Assembly: GCF_000383595.1 (NCBI RefSeq)
Contig: NZ_KB911581.1
Location: forward strand, 3,478,265 to 3,542,264
Origin: Streptomyces bottropensis ATCC 25435
Lineage (GTDB): Bacteria > Actinomycetota > Actinomycetes > Streptomycetales > Streptomycetaceae
Length of the DNA stretch: 64,000 nucleotides
Reading direction: 5' to 3'
A program made the translations under genes and the position numbers. This document shows, piece after piece, positions 35,848 through 43,572 of this stretch; the stretch's first letter is position 1, and every line of letters begins with the position of its first letter. Under the pieces are notes generated by a model, which made no database searches, was not told the DNA's origin, and was given only the letters and a program-made list of their open reading frames with translations.

Positions 35848-36668
35848 GCGATTCCCCTCGCGGTGAGGAACTCGGCGGTGTTCAGGAAGGCGCGGCGGCC
35901 CTCGGGGGCGGCGTCCCACAGGGGGTCGCCGGGGCGGGTGGGCTCGGCGCGCCAGGCGAGCACCTCCAGCGAGGTGCTGACGTACGCGGGGCGCGGGTCG
36001 GCCGGGTGCGGGACGTTGGCGATCAGCACGGTCACGTCCTGCTCGGTGCGCAGGGTCACGGCGGCGCCGGGGCCGGCGGAGCCGGTGAAGTCGAGGGTGC
36101 CGTCCTCGCGTACCGCCACGCCCTGGAAGAAGGAGAGCGAGGGCGGCAGGTCCCGGGGTTCGAGACCGTTCTTGGCGGCGGCCAGCTTGAACAGTTCGCG
36201 TCCGGCGGGGGAGGAGGACTGCGGGGTGCCGTCCCCGTACCGCTCGGTGTTGCGTACGAGGGTGCTGGTGCCGCAGAGCGCGTCGTGGCGGCCCGAGGTG
36301 TCCGCGACGACCGAGGCGAGGACGCGGCCCTGGTCGGACAGGAGCAGGACGCCCTCGCCCAGGTAGGCGTTCCACTGGACCTTGACGGTGTCGGCGACGT
36401 TGAGCCGCTCCCAGGGGCGGTCGGCATGGTGCAGGAGCAGGTGTGCGCACGCGTCGCCGTGCACGTCGGTCAGGCGGATCTCGGTGCCCCGGGCGAGCAC
36501 TCTGTGGGTGTAGTTGGCGCCCCCCACCGTCTCCGCCCACACCAGCCGTTCCGCCTCGACGGGCGGGGCCGGCCAGTGACCGGCGGGCACCACGGGCATC
36601 GCCTCGGCCCGGGCGCCCTCCTGCGCGCGGGCGTGGTCGCGTGCTCCGTACGTCGTCGATGTCGCCAT
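35844..36668 (-). CDS. Urea-carboxylase-associated protein 1 / carboxyguanidine deiminase subunit-like (DUF1989)
   Basis: 274 residues from ATG 36668, preceded by GGAGGT. DUF1989 domain: GTEIRLTDVHGDACAHLLL, VLASVVADTSGRHDALCGTS and LIANVPHPADPRPAYVST. It is paralogous to the downstream gene and probably its heteromeric partner. It is the first gene of the operon (this, DUF1989-2, carboxylase, allophanate hydrolase). The TetR-type palindrome ends 26 bases upstream of its start. Confidence 0.88.
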   Translation of the reverse strand: MATSTTYGARDHARAQEGARAEAMPVVPAGHWPAPPVEAERLVWAETVGGANYTHRVLARGTEIRLTDVHGDACAHLLLHHADRPWERLNVADTVKVQWNAYLGEGVLLLSDQGRVLASVVADTSGRHDALCGTSTLVRNTERYGDGTPQSSSPAGRELFKLAAAKNGLEPRDLPPSLSFFQGVAVREDGTLDFTGSAGPGAAVTLRTEQDVTVLIANVPHPADPRPAYVSTSLEVLAWRAEPTRPGDPLWDAAPEGRRAFLNTAEFLTARGIA

Positions 36669-36686
36669 CGTGGGACCTCCGGGTGC

Positions 36687-36720
36687 GGCGTGTATTTCTG
36701 TCGTGCGACAGAAATTAGGG
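36687..36720. promoter_or_regulatory. TetR-type operator upstream of the carboxylase operon
   Basis: The core palindrome at 36694-36715 is ATTTCTGTCG, two bases, then its exact reverse complement. A 34-base block (36687-36720) recurs at 46919-46952 with only 3 mismatches, upstream of the APC permease gene. The block lies between the DUF1989 operon and a divergent TetR-family gene. Confidence 0.8.
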
Positions 36721-36859
36721 GCCCGGCGGGTCGCGCCCATGTCCCGTGCGTTGCGGTGCGGTTACCGAGCCCTCACGAAGGTCTGCCTCGCCGGCGGGTC
36801 CGGGAACCGTGCGACCGGTCGTCGGGATCGCGCGGGTGCCGTGTGCGAGGATCGCACGC

Positions 36860-37495
36860 ATGGGAAGCGCGGGCGGTACCGGTGGGCGGCGGGTCGGCAG
36901 GCCGCGGGCCGACGGGCGCCCGGCGAGCGGGCTGTCGCCCCGCGACGAACTCCTCGTGGCCGCCGCCGAGTTGTTCACGACGCGGGGCTACGCGGCCACC
37001 ACCACCCGGGCCGTCGCCGAGCGGGCCGGGATGCGGCAGGCGTCCATGTACCACTACGTCTCCGGCAAGGAGGAACTGCTCGCCGAGCTGCTGGAGTCCA
37101 CCGTCACCCCGTCGCTCGCGTACGCCCGTCAACTCCTCGCCCAAGACGGCGACCGTGCCGAGGACCGGCTCCGGGAGCTGTGCCGCGCCGACGTCGCCCT
37201 CCTGTGCGGCGGCACGCACAACCTGGGCGGTCTGTACCTCCTGCCGGAGGTCCGCGCCGAGCGGTTCGCCGGATTCCACGCCGTGCGTGCCGAACTGAAG
37301 GACGCCTACCGGCAGTTGATCGCGACGACGGCCGCGGGCGGATCGCTCGCCAAGAGTGAGCTGGATCTGCGTACGGATCTGGTCTTCGGGCTGATCGAGG
37401 GTGTCATCCTCGTCCATCGCTCCGATCCCGACCGTCCCGTCTCCGCCTTTGCCGAGGCAACGGCGGACGCCGCACTGCGCATCGTCGGCGTCTGA
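36860..37495 (+). CDS. TetR-family regulator, probable controller of the carboxylase operon and permease
   Basis: 211 residues from ATG 36860. The HTH (about 28-72) reads RDELLVAAAELFTTRGYAAT then VAERAGMRQASMYHYVSGKEE, a normal TetR DNA-binding domain; the C-terminal ligand domain is not conserved in an obvious way. It is divergent from the DUF1989 operon, with the palindrome in the shared 191-base region. By the usual TetR logic it represses and is released by a pathway compound (guanidine, urea or a product). Confidence 0.9.
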   Translation: MGSAGGTGGRRVGRPRADGRPASGLSPRDELLVAAAELFTTRGYAATTTRAVAERAGMRQASMYHYVSGKEELLAELLESTVTPSLAYARQLLAQDGDRAEDRLRELCRADVALLCGGTHNLGGLYLLPEVRAERFAGFHAVRAELKDAYRQLIATTAAGGSLAKSELDLRTDLVFGLIEGVILVHRSDPDRPVSAFAEATADAALRIVGV

Positions 37496-37685
37496 GGAGG
37501 GGCGCCCCGGCGCGCTGCTCTCCGCCACCGGTTCACCCTGTCAAGAGGCTCTTTTCGTACGCCCGTGCATCGTCACGCCTTGTGTGCGAGCGATGCCCCA
37601 GCGTGTAAATGACCAGAGCGTACTCCTGTCGCGGGGGTGATTTCAGGCGGTTGCTGAATATGACACAGCGATGATCCGGTCGGAC

Positions 37686-37691
37686 TAAGCT
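37686..37691 (+). promoter_or_regulatory. Possible -10 element of the conservon, weak
   Basis: TAAGCT with TGACAC 19 bases upstream, in a region (37600-37800) richer in A/T than average. The 346-base interval 37496-37841 has no gene and probably holds the cvn/rar promoter and leader. Confidence 0.25.
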
Positions 37692-37841
37692 CGCCCGCAG
37701 CGCACCGAGTTGAGATGTATTCGGGCGCTTGTTCCAAAAAATACCGAAGATCCAGTTTGATTCGCGGATGAACCCGAGCAACCTCCGGCAACTCCCCGCA
37801 AGTCACCCGACCATCAGCCGAACCGTCTTTAGAGGGCATAC

Positions 37842-39476
37842 ATGGTGAGTGTTCAATCGCCTCCCGGCGGCCGTGAACTTCCCTACGCGCGCTTGCTGCC
37901 GCTACCGGCGATACTGATGGCCGCGGCGACCGGAACCACCGTCTCCCTGGCGACGGGGCCGGTCCGGCTCGCCGTCGGCTCGTGCGGGGCCGTCGCGACG
38001 CTCCTGCTGATCGGGGTCGCCGCCCTCGCGGTGCGCGGCGGCCGTCGTACGGTCCGGGAACTGCGCGCCGAACACCAGCGGCGGACCGTCCTGCTCGAAC
38101 AGCGCATCGCCGTCCACGACAGGGAATTCACCCGGCTGGGCAAGGAGATCCTGCCCGCCGCGCTGTATCGGCTGCACGGCGGAGAATCCCCCTCAGAGGT
38201 GATTCGTCATGTCGTCGACGGTGACACCGAGTGGCGCGAACTTCCCGCCTCGCAGCGAGACTTGCTGCGCACCCTCCTGACCATCGTCGACCGCGAGGAA
38301 GCACTGCGCGACTCCTCGCAGCGGTCCTTCGTCAGCATCGCCCGCCGCGTCCAGGCCATCGTCCACCAGCAGAACAACGAACTGCGCGAGATGGAGGAGG
38401 ACCACGGGCGCAACCCCGAGGTCTTCGACGACCTGCTGCGCATCGACCACGGCACCGCCCTGATCGGTCGTCTCGCCGACTCCATCGCCGTGCTCGGCGG
38501 CGGCCGCCCCGGCCGCGTCTGGTCCCGGCCCGTCCCGCTGTACAGCGTGCTGCGCGGCGCCATGTCCCGCATCCTGGAGTACCGCCGCATCGAGCTCGAC
38601 TCGATCGCCAAGGTCAACGTCGACGGTGTCGGCGTCGAACCCGTCATCCACGCCTGCGCCGAACTCCTCGACAACGCCACCCGCTACTCGCCGCCCCACA
38701 CCAAGGTGCACGTCACCGCGGTGGAGGTGCAGACCGGCATCGCCATCGAGATCGAGGACGGCGGGATCAGCCTCAGCGAGGAGACCCGCGCCAAGGTCGA
38801 GGACATGCTCGCCAAGGCCCAGCAGGGCGTCGACATGCAGGAGATGGGCGACACCCCGCGCCTCGGCCTCGCCGTCGTGGGCCGGCTGTCGACCATGTAC
38901 AACATGCAGATCTCGCTGCGGTCCTCCGCCTACGGCGGCGTCCGCGCCGTCGTCGTCGTACCGCGCGACCTGCTCACCGAGGAGCCCGCCCCCGGCCTCG
39001 CCCACGGCATCGGCGCCGGCGGCGTGACGACCATGGACATCGACGGCGTCGAAGGCCCCAACCGCAAGGCCAAGCGCCGCCGTCCGACCACCGGGCCTCG
39101 GATCCCGAGCTCCGCGGAGGACATGGGCGAGGACAGGGAGGACGACGTCCCCGTCGTCACCGAGTGGACGGCCAACGGCCTGCCGCAGCGCCGCAGCCGG
39201 AGCAAGATCCCGCTCAGCCAGCGCTATGCCGAGGCCGCCGCCGCGGAGGCAGCCGCCGAGGCCGCCATGGCCGCCGCCCCCGTGTGGCAGGAGTCCGCGC
39301 CGCAGAAGGAGCAGCCCCCGCCCGGCATGTGGGTCGAGGCGTTCATGGCCGGGCTCAAGGGCGACCCCGACCCGAACGCGTTTCGGAACCCGGACGACCC
39401 GGCGGCGTCCACCGCACTCACCGCGAACACCGAGCCGGCCCGTACCGAGGCCGACGACGAGGGGGACCTCAAGTGA
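37842..39476 (+). CDS. cvnA9: Conservon histidine-kinase-like membrane protein (CvnA9/RarA type)
   Basis: 544 residues. Two hydrophobic segments (about 18-36 and 44-63) are followed by a dimerisation-like helical region and a HATPase_c domain: ACAELLDNATRYSPP (N box), IEIEDGGISL and GLAVVGRLSTMYNMQI. No clear phosphoacceptor His of normal kinases is seen, which is usual for CvnA proteins. The tail is charged and Ala-rich. It opens a five-gene unit CvnA-B-C-D-P450 that corresponds to rarABCDE/cvn9, involved in S. griseus and S. coelicolor aerial development. The next start overlaps its stop by 4 bases. Confidence 0.92.
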   Translation: MVSVQSPPGGRELPYARLLPLPAILMAAATGTTVSLATGPVRLAVGSCGAVATLLLIGVAALAVRGGRRTVRELRAEHQRRTVLLEQRIAVHDREFTRLGKEILPAALYRLHGGESPSEVIRHVVDGDTEWRELPASQRDLLRTLLTIVDREEALRDSSQRSFVSIARRVQAIVHQQNNELREMEEDHGRNPEVFDDLLRIDHGTALIGRLADSIAVLGGGRPGRVWSRPVPLYSVLRGAMSRILEYRRIELDSIAKVNVDGVGVEPVIHACAELLDNATRYSPPHTKVHVTAVEVQTGIAIEIEDGGISLSEETRAKVEDMLAKAQQGVDMQEMGDTPRLGLAVVGRLSTMYNMQISLRSSAYGGVRAVVVVPRDLLTEEPAPGLAHGIGAGGVTTMDIDGVEGPNRKAKRRRPTTGPRIPSSAEDMGEDREDDVPVVTEWTANGLPQRRSRSKIPLSQRYAEAAAAEAAAEAAMAAAPVWQESAPQKEQPPPGMWVEAFMAGLKGDPDPNAFRNPDDPAASTALTANTEPARTEADDEGDLK

Positions 39477-39880
39477 TCCAGCAACGGGCCAATTTCGACT
39501 GGCTGCTGAAGGATCTGGCCGACGGCGTGCCCGGCATCCAGCAGATCGTCGTGCTCTCCGCCGACGGCCTGCGGATCGCCCGCCACGGCGGCGACCCGGA
39601 CGCCGCCGACCGCGTCGCCGCGGCCTGCGCGGGACTCCAGAGCCTGGCCGGTGCCATGGCCGGTGAGATCCCGCAGAGCGACGGCCACATGCGGATGGTC
39701 ATCATCGAGATCAACGGCGGCTACTTCTACATGATGGCCGCCGGCTCCAACGCCTATCTCGCGGTCCTCGCCAACGAGATCGCCGAACCCGGCCTGATGA
39801 GCAACCGCATGCGTGACCTCGTCGACCGCATCGGCTCCCATCTCACCAGTCCGCCCCGGCGGAACGGGCACACCGTATGA
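39473..39880 (+). CDS. cvnB9: Conservon roadblock/LC7-domain protein (CvnB9/RarB type)
   Basis: 135 residues from GTG 39473 (GTGA overlap). Roadblock/LC7 fold: FDWLLKDLADGVPGIQQIVV, SADGLRIARHGG, and VIIEINGGYFYMMAAGSN. These proteins bind small GTPases as a MglB-like GAP or adaptor. The likely partner is the GTPase two genes downstream. Confidence 0.92.
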   Translation: MIQQRANFDWLLKDLADGVPGIQQIVVLSADGLRIARHGGDPDAADRVAAACAGLQSLAGAMAGEIPQSDGHMRMVIIEINGGYFYMMAAGSNAYLAVLANEIAEPGLMSNRMRDLVDRIGSHLTSPPRRNGHTV

Positions 39881-40293
39881 CGCCTCCGCGTCGCCAGCGG
39901 CGCCCGCCCCAGCACGAACCGCTCCCCCCGCCGCCGGCCGAGGACGTTCCCGCGAGCGGAACGGGGGAGCGCCGGCAACCCGAGCGGCTCTACATCCTCA
40001 CCGGCGAGGACGGCGAGCGAGCCCCGATCGACCTCGTCACGTTGATCGTGGCCCGCGCCGATCCGCCGCCGTCCGCCGCTCCGGAGCAGTCCGCGCTGCT
40101 GCGGATCTGCCAGGCACCCCTGTCCGTGGCCGAGATCTCGGCCTATCTCAACCTGCCGATCAGCGTGGTGACCGTCCTGCTCACCGAGCTGCTGACGGCC
40201 GAACTGGTACAGGCACGCGCACCGGTCGTCCGGCAGGCGCGGGCGGACCGTTCCCTCCTCGAAGCGGTGATGCATGGACTTCAAAAGCTCTGA
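39877..40293 (+). CDS. cvnC9: Conservon DUF742 protein (CvnC9/RarC type)
   Basis: 138 residues, ATG overlapping the upstream stop. A Pro/Arg-rich start is followed by RLYILTGEDGERAPIDLVTL and a winged-helix-like end (LRICQAPLSVAEISAYLNLP, VTVLLTELLTAELVQARAP), typical DUF742. It overlaps the GTPase gene by 20 bases. Confidence 0.92.
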   Translation: MTPPRRQRRPPQHEPLPPPPAEDVPASGTGERRQPERLYILTGEDGERAPIDLVTLIVARADPPPSAAPEQSALLRICQAPLSVAEISAYLNLPISVVTVLLTELLTAELVQARAPVVRQARADRSLLEAVMHGLQKL

Positions 40294-40927
40294 CACCATC
40301 ACGGGTCCACGGACCGAGGACCACCTGCCGCACACCGCGCAGGCCGCGGCGAAGATCGTGATCGTGGGCGGTTTCGGTGTCGGCAAGACGACCATGGTGG
40401 GGTCCGTCAGCGAGATCAGGCCGCTGACGACCGAGGAGACCATGACGCAGGCCGGTATCGGGGTCGACGACAACTTCGGCTCCAAGTCCAAGACGGCCAC
40501 CACCGTGGCCATGGACTTCGGCCGCATCAGCATCACCGACGAGCTGGTGCTCTATCTCTTCGGCACCCCCGGCCAGGAGCGCTTCTGGTTTTTGTGGAAC
40601 GGCCTGTTCGAAGGTGCTCTGGGCGCGGTCGTCCTGGTCGACACCCGCCGACTGGAGGTCAGCTTCGACGTCATGGGCCGCCTGGAGGAACGCGGTGTGC
40701 CCTTCGTCGTGGCGGTCAACGACTTCCCGGAGGGGCCCCGCTACGCCGTCGACGAGCTGCGCCAGGCCCTCGACCTGGCCCGGGAGATCCCGATCGTCCG
40801 CTGCGACGCCCGCCGCCGGGCGTCCAGCCGGGACGTCCTGATGACCCTTATGACCTTTCTGCACTCCCTGGCGATGTCGGGGGCGTCGGCGGCATCGGGT
40901 ACGGCGCCGGGGGCGGCGTCGGTATGA
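40274..40927 (+). CDS. cvnD9: Conservon Ras-like GTPase (CvnD9/RarD type)
   Basis: 217 residues. G1/P-loop GGFGVGKTTMVG near residues 33-44, G3-like LFGTPGQERF and G4-like VAVNDF are present. The TTKD-like Thr of a normal NKxD motif is replaced, as in MglA-related CvnD proteins. It should switch membrane association or activity of the complex. A small ORF overlaps its stop codon (ATGA). Confidence 0.93.
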   Translation: MDFKSSDTITGPRTEDHLPHTAQAAAKIVIVGGFGVGKTTMVGSVSEIRPLTTEETMTQAGIGVDDNFGSKSKTATTVAMDFGRISITDELVLYLFGTPGQERFWFLWNGLFEGALGAVVLVDTRRLEVSFDVMGRLEERGVPFVVAVNDFPEGPRYAVDELRQALDLAREIPIVRCDARRRASSRDVLMTLMTFLHSLAMSGASAASGTAPGAASV

Positions 40928-41052
40928 CCCGCGCGCGTGCCGTGGACGCCCCGTACGACCCCTACGTCCCCAGCGACCTTCCAGACACAGACACAGACAC
41001 AGACACAGACACCGGATCCACCTCAGTTCGGAGCGATCACCGTGACGCCTGA
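40924..41052 (+). CDS. Possible 42-residue ORF between the conservon GTPase and the P450
   Basis: ATG 40924 overlaps the GTPase stop (ATGA) and the frame runs to 41052, 11 bases into the P450. It contains (Asp-Thr)5 from the hexamer repeat. The translational-coupling position is suggestive, but the composition is low-complexity and I know no family. It could simply be a leader that helps ribosomes reach the P450 start. Confidence 0.25.
   Translation: MTRARAVDAPYDPYVPSDLPDTDTDTDTDTGSTSVRSDHRDA
40982..41011 (+). repeat. Hexanucleotide repeat (CAGACA)x5
   Basis: Five perfect copies between the conservon GTPase and the P450 start. A hexamer change keeps every frame, so it would alter only spacing or a low-complexity run. 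Confidence 0.9.
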
Positions 41053-42514
41053 ATCAAACTCCCTGACCGGCACGGACGACCCCACGCTCGGGCCGCCCCC
41101 CGGTTGCCCCGCCCACGGCATGGGCACCGGCGGACTCCGCCGCCTCTACGGTCCCGAGGCGGAGGACCTGGGAGCCGTGTACGAGAAGCTCCGCGCGGAG
41201 CACGGGTCGGTGGCTCCGGCCCTTCTCCATGACGATGTGCCGATCTGGGTGGTGCTCGGGCATGGGGAGAACATGCACATGGTGAGTACGCCGTCGCAGT
41301 ACTCCCGGGACACCCGGCTCTGGAACAAGCTCCAGGACGGCACCTTCAAGCCCGACAACCCGCTGATGCCGCACATCGCATGGCAGCCCATCTGCTGTCA
41401 CGCCGAGGGCGACGAGCATCTGCGGCTGCGCGGCGCGGTCACCGGCGCCATGTCGACCATCAACTTCCGGGGCATCCGGCGCAGCATCAACCGTTACACC
41501 CAGCAACTCGTCAACGAGTTCTGCGAGGAGGGCGAGGCGGACCTCGTCAGCCAGTTCGCCGAGCATCTGCCGATGGCGGTGATGTGCGAGATCCTCGGCA
41601 TGCCCGAGGAGTACAACGACCAGATCGTGCACGCCGCCCGGGACATGCTCAAGGGAACCGATACCGCGATCGCCAGCAACGCCTACATCATGGAAGCCCT
41701 CATGCGGCTCACCACGCGCCGCAGGGCCGAGCCCCAGGAGGACTTCACCAGCCACCTGATCAACCACCCGGCGCGGCTCACCGACGAGGAGGTGGGACAG
41801 CACCTGCGGGTCGTGCTCATCGCCGCGTACGAGGCCACTACCAACCTCCTCGCCAACGTGCTGCGGGTGGTCCTGACCAACCCCGGATTCCGCGCCCAGT
41901 TGAAGGGCGGCCAGATGACGGTCCCCGAGGCGGTCGAGCAGTCCCTGTGGGACGAGCCGCCGTTCAGTACCCAGCTCGCCTACTTCGCCAAGCAAGACAC
42001 GGAGCTGGGCGGTCAGCGGGTCCGCAAGGGCGACGGGCTGCTCTTCGGCATCGCGCCGGGCAACGTCGACCCGCGTGTACGGCCCGACCTCACCGCGAAC
42101 ATGCAGGGCAACCGGGCCCACCTCGCCTTCGGTGGCGGCCCGCACGAGTGCCCAGGCCAGGACACCGGTCGTGCCATCGCCGACGTGGGCGTCGACGCGC
42201 TGCTGACACGGCTCCCCGACGTCCGGCTCAACTGCGAGGAACACGAGCTGCGCTGGCGGGCCTCCATCTCCACCCGGCACCTGGTCAGGCTCCCGGTGCG
42301 CTTCGAGCCGAAGGAGAAGGAGGCTGTCGAACTGCGGCCCCTCGGCCGCCCGATGCCTTCACAGCGCGTGGGCTGGCAGGTCTCGACCCCGGCACCATCG
42401 CCCCAGACCGCTTCCCCCGAGCCCCAGCCGGGGCCGTCCGCTCCGGCCGCGGCCGAAGCGGTGGGTCGTCCCGGACTCCTGCGCCGCGTGCTGCGGTGGT
42501 TGCGCGGTCACTAG
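41042..42514 (+). CDS. Cytochrome P450 of the CYP157 type without the ExxR motif (RarE type)
   Basis: 490 residues from GTG 41042; an in-frame GTG at 40937 would add a Thr/Gln-rich leader. The heme-binding loop is FGGGPHECPGQDTGR with Cys370. The K helix, where P450s almost always have ExxR, reads EQSLW (299-303), the known exception found in the CYP157 family. The I helix reads AAYEATTN. It ends the conservon and may act in the same signalling or in modification of a small molecule. It follows the GTPase by 114 bases. The rluA-type gene is convergent, 9 bases on. Confidence 0.9.
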   Translation: MTPESNSLTGTDDPTLGPPPGCPAHGMGTGGLRRLYGPEAEDLGAVYEKLRAEHGSVAPALLHDDVPIWVVLGHGENMHMVSTPSQYSRDTRLWNKLQDGTFKPDNPLMPHIAWQPICCHAEGDEHLRLRGAVTGAMSTINFRGIRRSINRYTQQLVNEFCEEGEADLVSQFAEHLPMAVMCEILGMPEEYNDQIVHAARDMLKGTDTAIASNAYIMEALMRLTTRRRAEPQEDFTSHLINHPARLTDEEVGQHLRVVLIAAYEATTNLLANVLRVVLTNPGFRAQLKGGQMTVPEAVEQSLWDEPPFSTQLAYFAKQDTELGGQRVRKGDGLLFGIAPGNVDPRVRPDLTANMQGNRAHLAFGGGPHECPGQDTGRAIADVGVDALLTRLPDVRLNCEEHELRWRASISTRHLVRLPVRFEPKEKEAVELRPLGRPMPSQRVGWQVSTPAPSPQTASPEPQPGPSAPAAAEAVGRPGLLRRVLRWLRGH

Positions 42515-42523
42515 GAGATGGCG

Positions 42524-43489
42524 TCAGGCTTGGTCCTCGGAGGTCGTCCCGGCCCACACCTCGTACGACGACCAGGCCTGGAGCACCCGTTCGCTCACGA
42601 ACCGATGTGCGAGCCCCGTGACCGGATCGGCGAACTCCAGCGCGCATGCCAGCAATTGCAGCGGGCGCCTGAAGTCGTCGGCCGCCACGGGGTCCCGCAC
42701 GTCCGGATACAGCGGATCGCCGAGGATCGGCAGGCCCAACGAGGCCATGTGCACCCGCAGTTGGTGTGTCTGCCCGGTTCGGGGCCGCAACCGGTAGCGG
42801 GCCGGCCCGTTTTCCTGTCGGTCCAGCAATTCCACACCGCTGACGGCGTTGGGTTCGCCCTCGACCTCGCGGGCCGCCATGACCCCGCGCTCCTTCACGA
42901 TCCGGCTGCGCACGACGCGCGGCAGGGCGATCGACGGGTCGTACGGCGCGACGGCCTCGTACTCCTTGGTGATGAGCCGGTCACGGAACAGCGACTGGTA
43001 CGCGCCGCGTTCCTCGGGGCGCACGATGAACAGCACGAGTCCGGCGGTGAGTCTGTCCAGGCGATGGGCGGCGCTGAGCGTGGGCAGCCCCAGCTCCCGG
43101 CGCAGCCGGGCGAGTGCCGTCTGGGTGATGTGGCTGCCGCGCGGTGTCGTGGCGAGGAAATGTGGCTTGTCCGCGACGACGACGTGTTCGTCGCGGTACA
43201 CGACCTCCAGGGGGAAGGGGACGGGCGCCTCGTACGGGAGGTCCCGGTGGAACCACACGGACATGCCCGGCACGTACGCCCTGTCGCGCGGCACCGCCCG
43301 CCCGACGGCGTCCACGATCAGCCCCGCGGCCAGCATCTCGTCGATCACTCCGTCACCGGCCGCGAGCCGCTCCACCAGGTGATCACGCACAGTCGCCCAC
43401 GCGCCCCCCTGAGGCAGCTTGACCCGTACCGCGTCGATCCCGTCGCGTTGCGGCAGGGGCGAAGGCGGGGCCGGACTTCTGCGTCTCAT
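42524..43489 (-). CDS. RluA-family pseudouridine synthase
   Basis: 321 residues from ATG 43489 (frame open further upstream without ribosome site). The catalytic motif is HRLDRLTAGLVLF with the essential Asp, and RPRTGQTHQLRVHMASLG is the C-terminal RluA block. An N-terminal segment (about 1-100) could be S4-like. It isomerises U to pseudouridine in rRNA or tRNA; the target base is unknown. Confidence 0.92.
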   Translation of the reverse strand: MRRRSPAPPSPLPQRDGIDAVRVKLPQGGAWATVRDHLVERLAAGDGVIDEMLAAGLIVDAVGRAVPRDRAYVPGMSVWFHRDLPYEAPVPFPLEVVYRDEHVVVADKPHFLATTPRGSHITQTALARLRRELGLPTLSAAHRLDRLTAGLVLFIVRPEERGAYQSLFRDRLITKEYEAVAPYDPSIALPRVVRSRIVKERGVMAAREVEGEPNAVSGVELLDRQENGPARYRLRPRTGQTHQLRVHMASLGLPILGDPLYPDVRDPVAADDFRRPLQLLACALEFADPVTGLAHRFVSERVLQAWSSYEVWAGTTSEDQA

Positions 43490-43572
43490 CACGATCAAGC
43501 CTACGAGAAGACCGAGGGCAGGGGCGCGGGGCGGTCCCCCGTCGTGCTGCGGCGGTTTTCTGGCCGGCGGGG

